Part shown: positions 56,405-64,000 of the stretch, piece by piece | Position numbering within the stretch: position 1 is the first letter of the stretch | Layout of the letters: each line of letters opens with the position of its first letter | DNA from: Kallotenue papyrolyticum | GTDB taxonomy: Bacteria > Chloroflexota > Chloroflexia > Chloroflexales > Kallotenuaceae | NCBI RefSeq assembly: GCF_000526415.1 | Contig: NZ_JAGA01000002.1 | Location: 392,001-456,000, forward strand | Direction of reading: 5' to 3' | DNA length: 64,000 nucleotides | Program-made: the position numbers and the translations under genes | The notes under the pieces: model-generated | Told to the model about the DNA's origin: nothing | Seen by the model: only the letters and a program-made list of their open reading frames with translations | Database searches by the model: none

Positions 56405-57277
56405 TCAGCCCGCCTGGCGCGGCGGTGATGGTGCTTCGGGCGGCTCCAGGGGGAGGTTGTCGATCAGGCGTGTGCTGCCGAAGCGCACCGCCAGCGACAG
56501 CAGCGCGCCCGTTTCGATTGGACCCTCGATCTCGCGCAGGGTTTCCGCATCGGCCACACTGACATAGTCGCTGCGCGCCAGCGGCTCGGTGGCGATGACG
56601 GCACGCATCACGCGGCGCAGCGCCTCGGCATCGCGCTCGCCCGCGGCATACCGCTCACGGGCCGCCGTCAAAGCGCGGTACAGCACCGGCGCGGCGGCGC
56701 GCTCCTCCGGCGTGAGATAGACGTTGCGGCTGGAGAGCGCCAGGCCGTCCGCGTCGCGTACCGTCGGCACGACCACGATCGATGTAGGGATGTTGAGATC
56801 GCGCACCATGCGGCGGATCACCACGGTCTGCTGCGCGTCCTTCTGGCCGAAGTAGGCGCGATCCGCCTGGACAATGTTGAACAGCTTGCAGACCACTGTC
56901 GCCACCCCCCGGAAGTGGCCGGGACGGTGCGCGCCCTCCAGCGGTTCGCTGACATCGCCAACCTCGACATAGGTGCTGTAGCCGGGCGGGTACATCTCGG
57001 CGACCGAGGGCGCGAAGACCAGATCGACGCCTTCGTTTTCCAGCAGCGCCAGGTCGCGTGGCAGGTCGCGGGGGTAGCGCTCCAGGTCCTCGTGCGGCCC
57101 GAACTGCGTCGGATTAACGAAGATACTGACGGCGACATGCGCACACTCGGCCTTGGCGCGGCGCACCAGCGCCAGATGGCCGGCATGGAGGTAGCCCATG
57201 GTCGGCACAAAGCCCAGGGTGCCCGTCAGGCGCGCGCGTGCCGCGCGACATTCAGCGATGGTGGTGTAGATCTCCAT
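56405..57277 (-). CDS. panC: pantoate--beta-alanine ligase
   Basis: 290 aa. ATP-binding signature VPTMGYLHAGHLALVRRAK, VSIFVNPTQFGPHEDLERYPRD, YFGQKDAQQTVVIRRMVRDL and KMSKS-like LSSRNVYL are all present. It joins pantoate and beta-alanine to pantothenate via pantoyl adenylate. Last gene of the pan operon, 18 bp after panB. No panD is in the window. Confidence 0.97.
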   Translation of the reverse strand: MEIYTTIAECRAARARLTGTLGFVPTMGYLHAGHLALVRRAKAECAHVAVSIFVNPTQFGPHEDLERYPRDLPRDLALLENEGVDLVFAPSVAEMYPPGYSTYVEVGDVSEPLEGAHRPGHFRGVATVVCKLFNIVQADRAYFGQKDAQQTVVIRRMVRDLNIPTSIVVVPTVRDADGLALSSRNVYLTPEERAAAPVLYRALTAARERYAAGERDAEALRRVMRAVIATEPLARSDYVSVADAETLREIEGPIETGALLSLAVRFGSTRLIDNLPLEPPEAPSPPRQAG

Positions 57278-57295
57278 AGCGCTCCTGGTAATCGA

Positions 57296-58159
57296 TTATG
57301 GGTTCGCGTCAGGCATGGCGCCGCGATCGGCCACGCGGCGCAGTGCCTCCTGCAGTTCCGCTTGATCCATCGTGGCGCTGTGCGCGCGCGTGGGAAACGC
57401 ACCACGGCGCACCTCATCGGCGTACTCGCCGGCGGCGGCGCGAATCTCATCGGCCAGGCGGCGGTACTGTTTGGCGTGCCGAGGAACAAAATCGGTGTAC
57501 AGGCCGAGCAGATCATGTAGCACCTGCACCTGTCCGTCGCAGCCGGCGCCCGCGCCGATGCCGATGGTGGGAATGCGCAGCCGCTCGGTCACCGCCTGCG
57601 CCAGCGGCGCCGGAATAAGCTCCAGCACAATGGCGAACGCACCGGCCTGCTCCAGCAGGAGCGCATCCTCGATCAGGCGCTGCGCGGCTGCGGCGGTTTT
57701 GGCCTGTACGTGCATGCCCAGTGTGTTGACCGATTGGGGCGTAAAGCCGAGATGGCCCATCACCGGAATGCCGGCCTCGGTCAGACGGCGCACCGTAGGC
57801 GCGATCGCCGCACCGCCTTCCAGCTTGACCGCCTGGCAGCCACCTTCCTGCAGCAAACGACCGGCATTGCGCAGGGCCAGTTCGGGCGTGGCATAGGTCA
57901 GAAACGGCAGATCGCCCACGATCAACGCCCGCTCGGTGCCGCGCACGACCGCTTTGATGTGGTGCAGCATATCCTCGAGCGTCACCGGTACGGTCGAGGC
58001 ATAGCCCAGCACCACCATGCCGAGCGAGTCGCCGACCAGGATCAGCGGAATACCGGCGGCGTCAAGTGCCTTCGCGGTGGTGTAGTCATAGGCCGTCAGC
58101 ATCGGAATGCGCTCGCCGCGCGTCTTCATGGCCTGGATCTCATGAATGGTGATGCGCAT
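57296..58159 (-). CDS. panB: 3-methyl-2-oxobutanoate hydroxymethyltransferase
   Basis: 287 aa TIM barrel. [50 protein letters not shown] and [21 protein letters not shown] are the family motifs, including the Mg2+-binding Asp/Glu. It adds a hydroxymethyl group from methylene-tetrahydrofolate to ketoisovalerate. Middle gene of the operon; AGGGAG precedes the ATG. Confidence 0.97.
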   Translation of the reverse strand: MRITIHEIQAMKTRGERIPMLTAYDYTTAKALDAAGIPLILVGDSLGMVVLGYASTVPVTLEDMLHHIKAVVRGTERALIVGDLPFLTYATPELALRNAGRLLQEGGCQAVKLEGGAAIAPTVRRLTEAGIPVMGHLGFTPQSVNTLGMHVQAKTAAAAQRLIEDALLLEQAGAFAIVLELIPAPLAQAVTERLRIPTIGIGAGAGCDGQVQVLHDLLGLYTDFVPRHAKQYRRLADEIRAAAGEYADEVRRGAFPTRAHSATMDQAELQEALRRVADRGAMPDANP

Positions 58160-58176
58160 CGTGGCTCTCCCTTCTA

Positions 58177-58196
58177 CCGGCTCGCCGACGAGCCGG
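58177..58196. other. 8-bp hairpin between DUF2520 gene and panB
   Basis: CCGGCTCG (58177-58184) pairs with CGAGCCGG (58189-58196) around a 4-nt loop. No U-tract. Could stabilise or separate the mRNA segments. Confidence 0.4.
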
Positions 58197-58207
58197 CGGG
58201 TGATGGC

Positions 58208-59146
58208 TTAGAAAGGCTCTTCGGACCGGGAATCACGCAGCAGCTCGGCGGGCAGGGTGAGCGCGTCACGGATCGCGCCGACGCGCTCGCTGCTCAGGCC
58301 GCGCGCCTGGGCGAGCGGCAGTGTGCCGTGCGCCAGGCAGCGGTAGAAGGTGGCGATCGCCGGTGCCACACGCTCGAGCGCCTGCAGGTGGCGCTCCAGT
58401 GTACCGAGATCGCCGCGCACCAGCGGACCGGTCAGCGCCGCGGGCAGGCCCTGCTGTTCCAGATTGTCGAGCGTGGTGCGCATTAGCGGCAGCAGTGCGT
58501 CCAGACTCTGCTCCGGCGTCGCGCCCAGGCGTTGGAGTAGCTGCGCGGCGATGGCGGCCAGCGTGACGGTGTAGTTGGAGGCGATCACCGCGGCAGCATG
58601 GTACAGCGGCTTGTCACGAGCCTCGATCGGCAGCGGCGTGGCGCCGATCGCCCGCGCCATGCGCCAGAGCGTGTCACGCAGCGGCGCTTGCGCCTCGATC
58701 GCTACACTGATGCCTGCCGGCATGGCCATCGTGCGACTGGCAAAGGCGGCCAGCGGGTGGAAACTGCCGATCGCGGCTCCCCGGCGTTGCGCCGGTTCGA
58801 GCACGGCAGCGGGCAGCGCGCCGCTGGTATGCACCACGGCCTGAGCGCTGTGCCAGGCGCCGGCAGCGGCGAGGTCGCTCACGACAGGACCTAGCGCGTC
58901 ATCAGGGATCGTTAGCAACGTCAGATCGGCGCTGCGCGCGGCGGTGAGGTTGTCAACCGCGCGCGCCTGCCACTGCGCGGCCAGCGCCTGGGCCTGCTGC
59001 GCATCGCGGCCGGCAACCGCGACAATGCGGTAGCCAACGGCATGCAGGGCGCGGCCCAGCACCGTGCCGACGCGACCCAACCCAATAATCGCGAGCGAAG
59101 GGCGAACGTCATCATCAGCCGTCGACGGCTGCGGAAGTGTGGTCAT
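58208..59146 (-). CDS. Rossmann/DUF2520 reductase in pan operon (candidate ketopantoate reductase)
   Basis: 312 aa. N-terminal NAD(P) Rossmann domain with IIGLGRVGTVLGRAL; the next conserved strand VAVAGRD favours NADP. Then SGALPAAVLEP and SFHPLAAF segments, and a helical C-terminal DUF2520 domain with KPLYHAAAVIASNYTV. Position as first gene before panB and panC and the absence of panE suggest it reduces ketopantoate to pantoate, as reported for PanG, a third class of ketopantoate reductase in Francisella. That assignment is inference from context and fold. Confidence 0.85.
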   Translation of the reverse strand: MTTLPQPSTADDDVRPSLAIIGLGRVGTVLGRALHAVGYRIVAVAGRDAQQAQALAAQWQARAVDNLTAARSADLTLLTIPDDALGPVVSDLAAAGAWHSAQAVVHTSGALPAAVLEPAQRRGAAIGSFHPLAAFASRTMAMPAGISVAIEAQAPLRDTLWRMARAIGATPLPIEARDKPLYHAAAVIASNYTVTLAAIAAQLLQRLGATPEQSLDALLPLMRTTLDNLEQQGLPAALTGPLVRGDLGTLERHLQALERVAPAIATFYRCLAHGTLPLAQARGLSSERVGAIRDALTLPAELLRDSRSEEPF

Positions 59147-59284
59147 GGGTCACCATCCCAGTCGCTCCCCGATCCAGGTGGCGTGCATCGACAAATCATG
59201 GGCAACGACCTGCCGGCAGGGTTGAGCAGGCATGGTCGGTGCACAATGCATGCTCCTCGCCGCGCGCGGTCGAGGGCCGGCACC

Positions 59285-59314
59285 ATTGTAGCATGGCCGC
59301 GCAGGGGTTGACAA
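59285..59314 (-). promoter_or_regulatory. pan operon promoter
   Basis: Minus strand -35 TTGTCA (59314-59309), 18 bp, -10 TACAAT (59290-59285). Leader of about 130 nt to the DUF2520 gene. The -35 box overlaps that of the tRNA-Gln promoter on the other strand. Confidence 0.75.
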
Positions 59315-59336
59315 CGCGCGGCGCCGTCGGTACAAT
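59308..59336 (+). promoter_or_regulatory. tRNA-Gln promoter
   Basis: Consensus -35 TTGACA (59308-59313), exactly 17 bp, -10 TACAAT (59331-59336). Predicted start near 59343, ten bases before the tRNA. Confidence 0.9.
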
Positions 59337-59352
59337 ACGGCACGCGAGGCGA

Positions 59353-59426
59353 TGGGGTGTCGTCTAATGGTAGGACGCCTGACTCTGGATCAGGTAGTTG
59401 GGGTTCGAATCCCTGCGCCCCAGCCA
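59353..59426 (+). tRNA. tRNA-Gln (CTG)
   Basis: Acceptor TGGGGTG pairs with CGCCCCA, D-arm GTCTAATGGTAGGAC, anticodon stem CCTGA/TCAGG with loop CTCTGGA giving anticodon CTG, T-arm GGGTTCGAATCCC, discriminator G and encoded CCA. Reads CAG codons. Confidence 0.97.
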
Positions 59427-59438
59427 CAATCGGTAGGG

Positions 59439-59472
59439 AAAGGGAGCGCATCTCGGTATGCGCTCCCTTTTT
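59439..59472 (+). terminator. intrinsic terminator of tRNA-Gln
   Basis: Perfect 13-bp stem AAAGGGAGCGCAT / ATGCGCTCCCTTT, 6-nt loop, followed by TTTT then TTGTTGTCTTTT. Confidence 0.93.
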
Positions 59473-60078
59473 GTTGTCTTTTCCCCGCTCTATCCACACC
59501 TCGTCCACATATGCTTCGCTTCTCAGGGATGCGCTTCAACTCGATCACCTGACTGATATGCTGTGTGGTTACCTGACTGCGGTGCATGTTGTTTTTTAGA
59601 CACGGACAGCACCGCGTGCGGCTGCTATGCTGGCAGCACGACCGAGGGAAGCAAACGATGCACCTGGCACGCTTGATCGATGATTACTACAGTCAAAAAA
59701 CGACGTCAACTCTGCGGCATGAATCTTGTTCTGCTATGTCGTGAGTTATACCAGCGTTGCGGTTTGCGGCTATACCACAATCATCGCCGTTTGCCATGCC
59801 TCTTTACGATCCATTATCAAGCGATATTCGGATCTGATGTGACATTTCGCTCGTTATTCTATCTCACATGTGTACTGAAGTTCAGTAGCTGTGGAGATGG
59901 TGTTTCACTTTCTGTTGAAGCCGACGAAACACCGCGCGTCTCGTCAAGCACGGAGTACGATCGTCACGATGAGAAGCAGAATCATCCAGTGTGTGGACGT
60001 ATAGTGGTTCATAGAGTTGTTCCCTGCGAACTTAAAGTCCACCATCGGGGGAAAGTATTCCTGTAGGATTGAGAACGC
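59473..60078. other. gene-poor accessory stretch
   Basis: About 600 bp without a recognisable gene. Base composition is AT-richer than the flanking pan operon. A minus-strand micro-ORF at 59944-60012 encodes 22 residues ending in a hydrophobic run (MILLLIVTIVLRA) with only a weak ribosome site. A plus-strand frame across 59680-60066 shows no protein-like pattern and I do not call it. Confidence 0.5.
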
Positions 60079-60205
60079 ACACAACGGCCAAGCTCAGCGG
60101 CGCTCCACTACTAACCAGATGACTCATGGCCGCCAGCACGACTCAGAGCTATGCAGATGGCATTTTGCCCTGCGTACAAGCGTCTGCTGCAACGCCTTGT
60201 TGGGC
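60079..60205 (-). repeat. attC-like 127-bp imperfect palindrome, copy 2
   Basis: On the minus strand it starts GCCCAAC (perfect RYYYAAC) and ends GTTGTGT (one mismatch to GTTRRRY). Arms AAGGCGTTGCAGC and GCTGAGCTTGGCC pair with the same extra G as copy 1. Both copies share AGAGCTATGCAG and ATGACTCATGG in the central part and are each 127 bp. No gene lies on the minus strand where a cassette gene would be; a transposase remnant begins within about 120 bp. Confidence 0.6.
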
Positions 60206-60326
60206 GCATTCGTCGCTTAGAATATATCGTATGCTCAAATGTAACTACCGACAGATCTCTTGCTATAATTAACTATACATAATACGTGTAAACTTCTAAG
60301 GATTGGGGTCATATAGTACAAATAAG

Positions 60327-61096
60327 GCCGACGTGCAGGTCAAGCTCAGCACCTTTTCGGCCGTGGAGTGGGTCTGGGATCAAGCGCAACAGAAGGAGCG
60401 GATGCGGCTTTCTCGGCACAGTTATACACCGTCTTGGGGACGGCTGACCACTTTGCCCCCTATCAGTATGCCGAGGGGCTGCGCCAGGACGTGGAGCATG
60501 CGGTCCAACTGAGCAGCGTCGATGATGGGGCCCGTTGGATCAGTCGTATCCCCCAGCTCAATTTCCCCCACGCCATCCAGATTCTGGACTGGTACCACGC
60601 CAAGAGTCGTCTGCACCCAGTGGCCCAGATCCTTTGGCCTTCTTCCCCGCAATGCCAGGCGGTCTGGCTGGGCGCCCAACTGACACAGCTGCGTGGGGGA
60701 GAGGTGAAGGAGGTCATCCAAACCCTGGAGCAATGGGCCACGCCGACCGCCTCTGAAGTCGTCTGCACGGCGGTCGGCTACTTTTGGGAAAATCGCCCGC
60801 GTATGGAGTATCACGCTTACCGTTCATCCCATCTGCCCATCGGCAGTGGCACAATGAAATCGGGCGTCCAGCAAGTCATCCAGCATCGGATGCATCGCCC
60901 TGGTCGTGGCTGGAAGCGTACCTGCGCCACCGGCATGCTCTTCTTGCTCTGCGACTACCACAGTAACCGAACCGCTTCGACCAAACCTGGCGTCAACTTT
61001 CGGCCTAGCCCGACGATTTTGAACTATACTCGCGGGGAAGCGGGGAAGCGGCGCGCCGGGATCTTGGGCCGGGGGGTAATCGTTGTCATGTCGTAG
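60327..61096 (+). pseudogene. ISKra4-type transposase remnant
   Basis: Starts inside the protein (VQVKLSTFSAVEWVWDQ) in one frame and, after a frameshift near 60400, continues as YTVLGTADHFAPYQYAEGLR, HAIQILDWYHAKSRL, and the C-terminal HLPIGSGTMKSGVQQVIQHR, which is the GSG...S region of ISKra4/ISL3-like DDE transposases. The N-terminal half is missing and no terminal repeats are evident. Confidence 0.82.
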
Positions 61097-61156
61097 GCGC
61101 AGCTCGAGGCTACGCAGTCGTCGCTGCCCCTTCACCCCCCAGGATCCGGTGAAACC

Positions 61157-61175
61157 GTGCGGCCGGGGACCGCAC
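61157..61175. repeat. REP-like palindrome at composition boundary
   Basis: GTGCGGCCGGGGACCGCAC: 6-bp GTGCGG/CCGCAC arms around 7 nt, extended by CC...CTACGG. Similar GC palindromes are common as dispersed repeats in other Chloroflexota genomes; only one copy is in this window. The 61097-61276 gap otherwise holds nothing I recognise. Confidence 0.4.
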
Positions 61176-61276
61176 CTACGGCCAGGGCCGCCATCCGCGC
61201 CGATTGGACGCGACGGATACGTAGGTCGGGTCTCCGGCTCGCTGGAGGTGGCTGGTTGTCCTCGCCCGCTGGGGGG

Positions 61277-61978
61277 TCAGGCGGGGTGATGGTGGTGATG
61301 GTGGCATTCGACGGGACCGGTGAAGGCCAGGCGGCCATCGGCCATGCGGGGGCGGCGCTGGGGCTGATGGCGCAACCCTTCCACCCACTGGACCACCTGA
61401 TCCAGCCCCTGGCCGGCTTTCAGGTTGGTGAAGAGGAATGGACGTTCCCTCCGCATGATGCGGCTGTCCCGGTCCATGACTTCCAGAGAGGCGCCCACCA
61501 GGGGGGCCAGGTCGATCTTGTTGATCAGGAGGAGGTCGGAGCGGGTAATGCCGGGCCCGCCCTTGCGGGGGATTTTATCGCCGCCGGAGACGTCGATGAC
61601 ATAGATCCAGACGTCCACCAGCTCCGGGCTGAAGGAAGCGGCCAGGTTGTCGCCGCCGCTCTCCACCAGGATGAAATCCAGGGGGCCGAGGCTTTCCTCC
61701 AGCGCCACGATGGCTTCCAGGTTCATGGAGACGTCGTCCCGGATGGCCGAATGGGGACAGCCGCCCGTCTCCACGCCCCGGATCCGTTCCTCGGCCAGGA
61801 CGCCCCGGCGCAGGAGGAAGAGGGCATCTTCCTTGGTGTAGATGTCGTTGGTCACCACGGCCAGGTTGTAGCGGTCCTTCAGGACCCGGCACAGGCACTC
61901 CACCAGGGCCGTCTTGCCGCTGCCCACCGGCCCGGCGATGCCGATGCGGATGGCACGCTGTTGGGTTGCTTCACTCAT
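61277..61978 (-). CDS. ureG: urease accessory GTPase UreG with His-rich tail
   Basis: 233 aa. P-loop GPVGSGKT (16-23), nickel-binding CPH motif in [26 protein letters not shown], and [20 protein letters not shown] then NKIDLAP (G4): all standard. UreG hydrolyses GTP to deliver nickel to urease with UreE, UreF and UreD. The last ten residues are [10 protein letters not shown], a natural six-His tail absent from most UreG. ATG 61978 has GAGG upstream. It lies behind urtE with about 185 bp between; no urease structural genes are in view. Confidence 0.96.
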   Translation of the reverse strand: MSEATQQRAIRIGIAGPVGSGKTALVECLCRVLKDRYNLAVVTNDIYTKEDALFLLRRGVLAEERIRGVETGGCPHSAIRDDVSMNLEAIVALEESLGPLDFILVESGGDNLAASFSPELVDVWIYVIDVSGGDKIPRKGGPGITRSDLLLINKIDLAPLVGASLEVMDRDSRIMRRERPFLFTNLKAGQGLDQVVQWVEGLRHQPQRRPRMADGRLAFTGPVECHHHHHHPA

Positions 61979-62163
61979 CACGACCTCGCTTTACTCTGAA
62001 GACGGTTTTACTGTCAAAACCACAGCACTATCTATCACTATCACTATCTTTGTAGATTCGATTCTGGCCATCATCCAGGCCCAGGGGACATCTTCAGCTG
62101 GATGGCCGCTTCGCACCACGTGCTGGCGGCCCTGGGACGGTCACCCAAAAGCTGAATGGCGGC

Positions 62164-62871
62164 TCACACCGCCAGATACTCCCGGGCCGCCGCCCGGTCC
62201 AAGTTCCTGGCATCCCCCTCTAGTACGATGGCCCCGGTCTCCATGACATAGAAATAGCTCCCCACGTTGAGGGCAAAATCCAGGAACTGTTCCACCAGCA
62301 GGATGGAGATCTCGCCCCGTTCCCGTAGGGCCAGGATCAGCTCTTCGATCTCCAGCATGATGGAAGGCTGGATGCCTTCGGTGGGTTCGTCCAGTAAGAG
62401 TAACTTGGGCCGGCGGATCAGCACCCGGGCGAAGGCGAGCTGCTGCTGCTGGCCTCCGCTCAGGGTGCCGGCCACCCGATGGCGCATCTCCTTGAGCATG
62501 GGGAAGAGGGTGTAGACTTCATCCAAGGCCGCTTTCCGCTCATCCCGGCCCATGTTCTCGGCGGCCTCGAACCCCATGAGCAAATTTTCGTAGACGGTCA
62601 GGTAGGGGAAGATGCCCCGCCCCTGGGGCACATAGCCGAAGCCGGCTCGGGCCCGCTGGCTGGTCCGCCAGTGGGTCACCCGTTTGCCTTCGAAATGGAT
62701 ATCACCGCTGCGCAACTTCAACAATCCCATGATGCTTTTCATCAAGGTGGTCTTACCCACGCCGTTACGGCCCATCAGGCAGACTACCTGACCCGACGGC
62801 ACCTGTAGGTGGATATCCCGCAAGATAGGGCTCTCCCCGTAGTTGACCGCGATCTGGTTCAGCTCCAACAT
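62164..62871 (-). CDS. urtE: urea ABC transporter ATP-binding protein UrtE
   Basis: 235 aa, LivF-like ATPase. Walker A GRNGVGKTT, the UrtE-type GFGYVPQGRGIFPYLTVYENLL Q-loop region, signature LSGGQQQQLAFARVL, Walker B LLLLDEPTEGIQPSI, and EQFLDFAL at the H-loop position. GIFP rather than RLFP and DEPTEGIQPS support urea over branched amino acids. Start ATG 62871; a TTG three codons earlier lies nearer AAGGAG. Confidence 0.94.
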   Translation of the reverse strand: MLELNQIAVNYGESPILRDIHLQVPSGQVVCLMGRNGVGKTTLMKSIMGLLKLRSGDIHFEGKRVTHWRTSQRARAGFGYVPQGRGIFPYLTVYENLLMGFEAAENMGRDERKAALDEVYTLFPMLKEMRHRVAGTLSGGQQQQLAFARVLIRRPKLLLLDEPTEGIQPSIMLEIEELILALRERGEISILLVEQFLDFALNVGSYFYVMETGAIVLEGDARNLDRAAAREYLAV

Positions 62872-62976
62872 GTTTTTCAATGCTCCTTATGTCAGGTTAT
62901 TATGTCAGAAATGGCGTGCCAAAGATAACGTGATAGAGATGCAGGAAAATCGACGAGGCGCAGCTGGAAGCGGCGA

Positions 62977-63762
62977 CTACGAGGGGGCGGCGATCATGGC
63001 CGTTTGATGGCTGCGGCCAATGTACACCTCGATCACCCGGGGATCGGCCTGGACCTGGGCCACCGGCCCCTGGGTGAGCAGTCGCCCCAGGTGCAGGACG
63101 GTGACCTGGCTGGCGAAGTTGCGCACAAACTCCATGTCGTGTTCTACCACCAGCACCGAACAGCGGCTGGCAATGGCCTGGAGCAATTCGCCAGTACGGT
63201 TCCGCTCAGCCCGGGTCATCCCCGCCACCGGCTCGTCCAGCAGAAGCAGCTTGGGCTCCTGCACCAGCAACATGGCCATTTCCAGCCACTGCTTTTCCCC
63301 ATGGGCCAGCACCCCAGCCCGGACTGTCGCCCGGGGACGCAGGGCCACCAGGTCCAGCACCTCCTCGATTCGCGCCTGCCTCTCAGGATCCAGGCGCCCC
63401 ATCAGGCCCACCACCCCCTCCCGGAAGCCGGCCGCTGCCTCCAGGTTCTCATAGACCGTCAGGCTGGGGAAGATGGTGGGCGTCTGAAACTTGCGCGCGA
63501 TGCCCTGCCGCACCAGCTCGTGCTCTGGCGTCCGGGTTACGTTGACCCGGCCATCGAAGAGGACCGTACCGCGCTGGGGCCGGGTCTTGCCGGTCAGCAC
63601 GTCCAGCAGAGTGGTCTTCCCCGCGCCGTTGGGTCCGATGACAAAGTGCAGCTCGCCGTACGCCATGCGGAAGTTCAGGCCGTCCAGGGCCTTGAAGCCG
63701 TCGAAACTGACCGTTACCCCTTCCAGCTCCAGGATGGCTTTGGCGTTGATTGGACCGGCCAT
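62977..63762 (-). CDS. urtD: urea ABC transporter ATP-binding protein UrtD
   Basis: 261 aa, LivG-like ATPase. Walker A GPNGAGKTT, KTRPQRGTVLFDG, ARKFQTPTIFPSLTVYENLEAA and LAHGEKQWLEMAMLL, LLLLDEPVAGMT and VEHDMEFVR are typical of UrtD. It starts one base after urtC ends (TGA-G-ATG). It acts with UrtE on the UrtB/UrtC permeases to import urea. Confidence 0.94.
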   Translation of the reverse strand: MAGPINAKAILELEGVTVSFDGFKALDGLNFRMAYGELHFVIGPNGAGKTTLLDVLTGKTRPQRGTVLFDGRVNVTRTPEHELVRQGIARKFQTPTIFPSLTVYENLEAAAGFREGVVGLMGRLDPERQARIEEVLDLVALRPRATVRAGVLAHGEKQWLEMAMLLVQEPKLLLLDEPVAGMTRAERNRTGELLQAIASRCSVLVVEHDMEFVRNFASQVTVLHLGRLLTQGPVAQVQADPRVIEVYIGRSHQTAMIAAPS

Positions 63763-63763
63763 C

Positions 63764-64000
63764 TCAGGACCTCCCTTCGGCGTGGGTAGCGGTTACCTGG
63801 ATCAGGGGCTCGCTGCCCGCCTCGCCGCCGGCCGGCGACGGGCGTCGGGAGAGGAGTCCTTTCACCCGCCGGGAGAACGCCGCCAGGTTGCCCACAATCC
63901 CCTGGGGGAAGAGGAGGACGCTGCCGATGAAGAGCGCGCCCAGGAAGATCTGCCAGATGTCCGGGTAGGATTCGCTGAAGTAGCTGCGTCCATAGCTCAC
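63764..64000 (-). CDS. urtC: urea ABC transporter permease UrtC (3' part)
   Basis: C-terminal 78 residues only; the gene enters from the right edge. IWQIFLGALFIGSVLLFPQGIVGNLA is the last membrane helix and FPxG(I/L)xG end motif of LivM/UrtC permeases, followed by a basic cytosolic tail. Position directly before urtD fixes the identity. Confidence 0.85.
   Translation of the reverse strand: MSYGRSYFSESYPDIWQIFLGALFIGSVLLFPQGIVGNLAAFSRRVKGLLSRRPSPAGGEAGSEPLIQVTATHAEGRS

Noticed and set aside
59680-60066. 128-codon plus-strand frame downstream of tRNA-Gln
   Set aside because: No family resemblance, no ribosome site, irregular composition.

Overview
The window is GC-rich bacterial chromosome. 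I infer a Chloroflexota (Chloroflexia-like) organism from three things: the gene set (TPR-CHAT protein, DUF4388/PATAN and YtxH proteins, PASTA kinase, many multi-PAS kinases, a eukaryote/archaeal-type prolyl-tRNA synthetase beside the bacterial type), tRNAs with genomically encoded CCA, and sigma-70 promoters with TACAAT or extended TGnTATAAT -10 boxes. No rRNA or other taxonomic marker is present, so the placement is an inference.

Layout. 1-8 kb: epoxide-hydrolase-like enzyme coupled to an ArsR regulator, DEAD-box helicase, purA, tRNA-Cys, a GT39-type glycosyltransferase, a PASTA kinase and the long ribosome hibernation factor. 8.6-15.4 kb: proline-rich ORF, GT9 glycosyltransferase, CpXC protein, an ABC-2 exporter and two YtxH proteins. 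15.4-21.9 kb: a divergent cluster with a TPR-CHAT protease-like protein, a cytosolic subtilisin and a small helical protein on one strand, and a sigma-like factor plus a double zinc-finger (anti-sigma-like) protein on the other. This is the best candidate for an undescribed system. 21.9-28.7 kb: RarD and a three-gene histidine kinase/response regulator operon. 28.7-34.3 kb: a proline T-box operon carrying two different prolyl-tRNA synthetases, then an AI-2E-family permease, OsmC and a small Cys protein.

34.5-38.1 kb is an AT-richer accessory island: an attC-like 127-bp palindrome behind a lipoprotein gene, a secreted chymotrypsin-fold protease gene split by an IS5/IS427-type element with a TAA target duplication, and a degenerate second IS5-family transposase. 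38.2-44.2 kb: small membrane ORF, cytochrome P450, GT-C glycosyltransferase, thiolase and an amidase with three C-terminal repeats. 44.3-54.1 kb: two TrkA paralogues bracketing a complete BMP-type nucleoside ABC importer, and a P-type ATPase gene broken by an 8-bp tandem duplication. 54.2-59.1 kb: zinc-ribbon and macro-domain-like proteins, a PATAN protein and a pantothenate operon (panB, panC, DUF2520 reductase) whose promoter shares its -35 box with the divergent tRNA-Gln promoter.

59.4-61.1 kb is a gene-poor accessory junction with a second 127-bp attC-like palindrome and an ISKra4-type transposase remnant. Beyond about 61.1 kb base usage changes visibly and a urea transport/urease segment (urtC', urtD, urtE, ureG) runs to the right edge; it looks horizontally acquired or, if this is a metagenomic contig, possibly chimeric.
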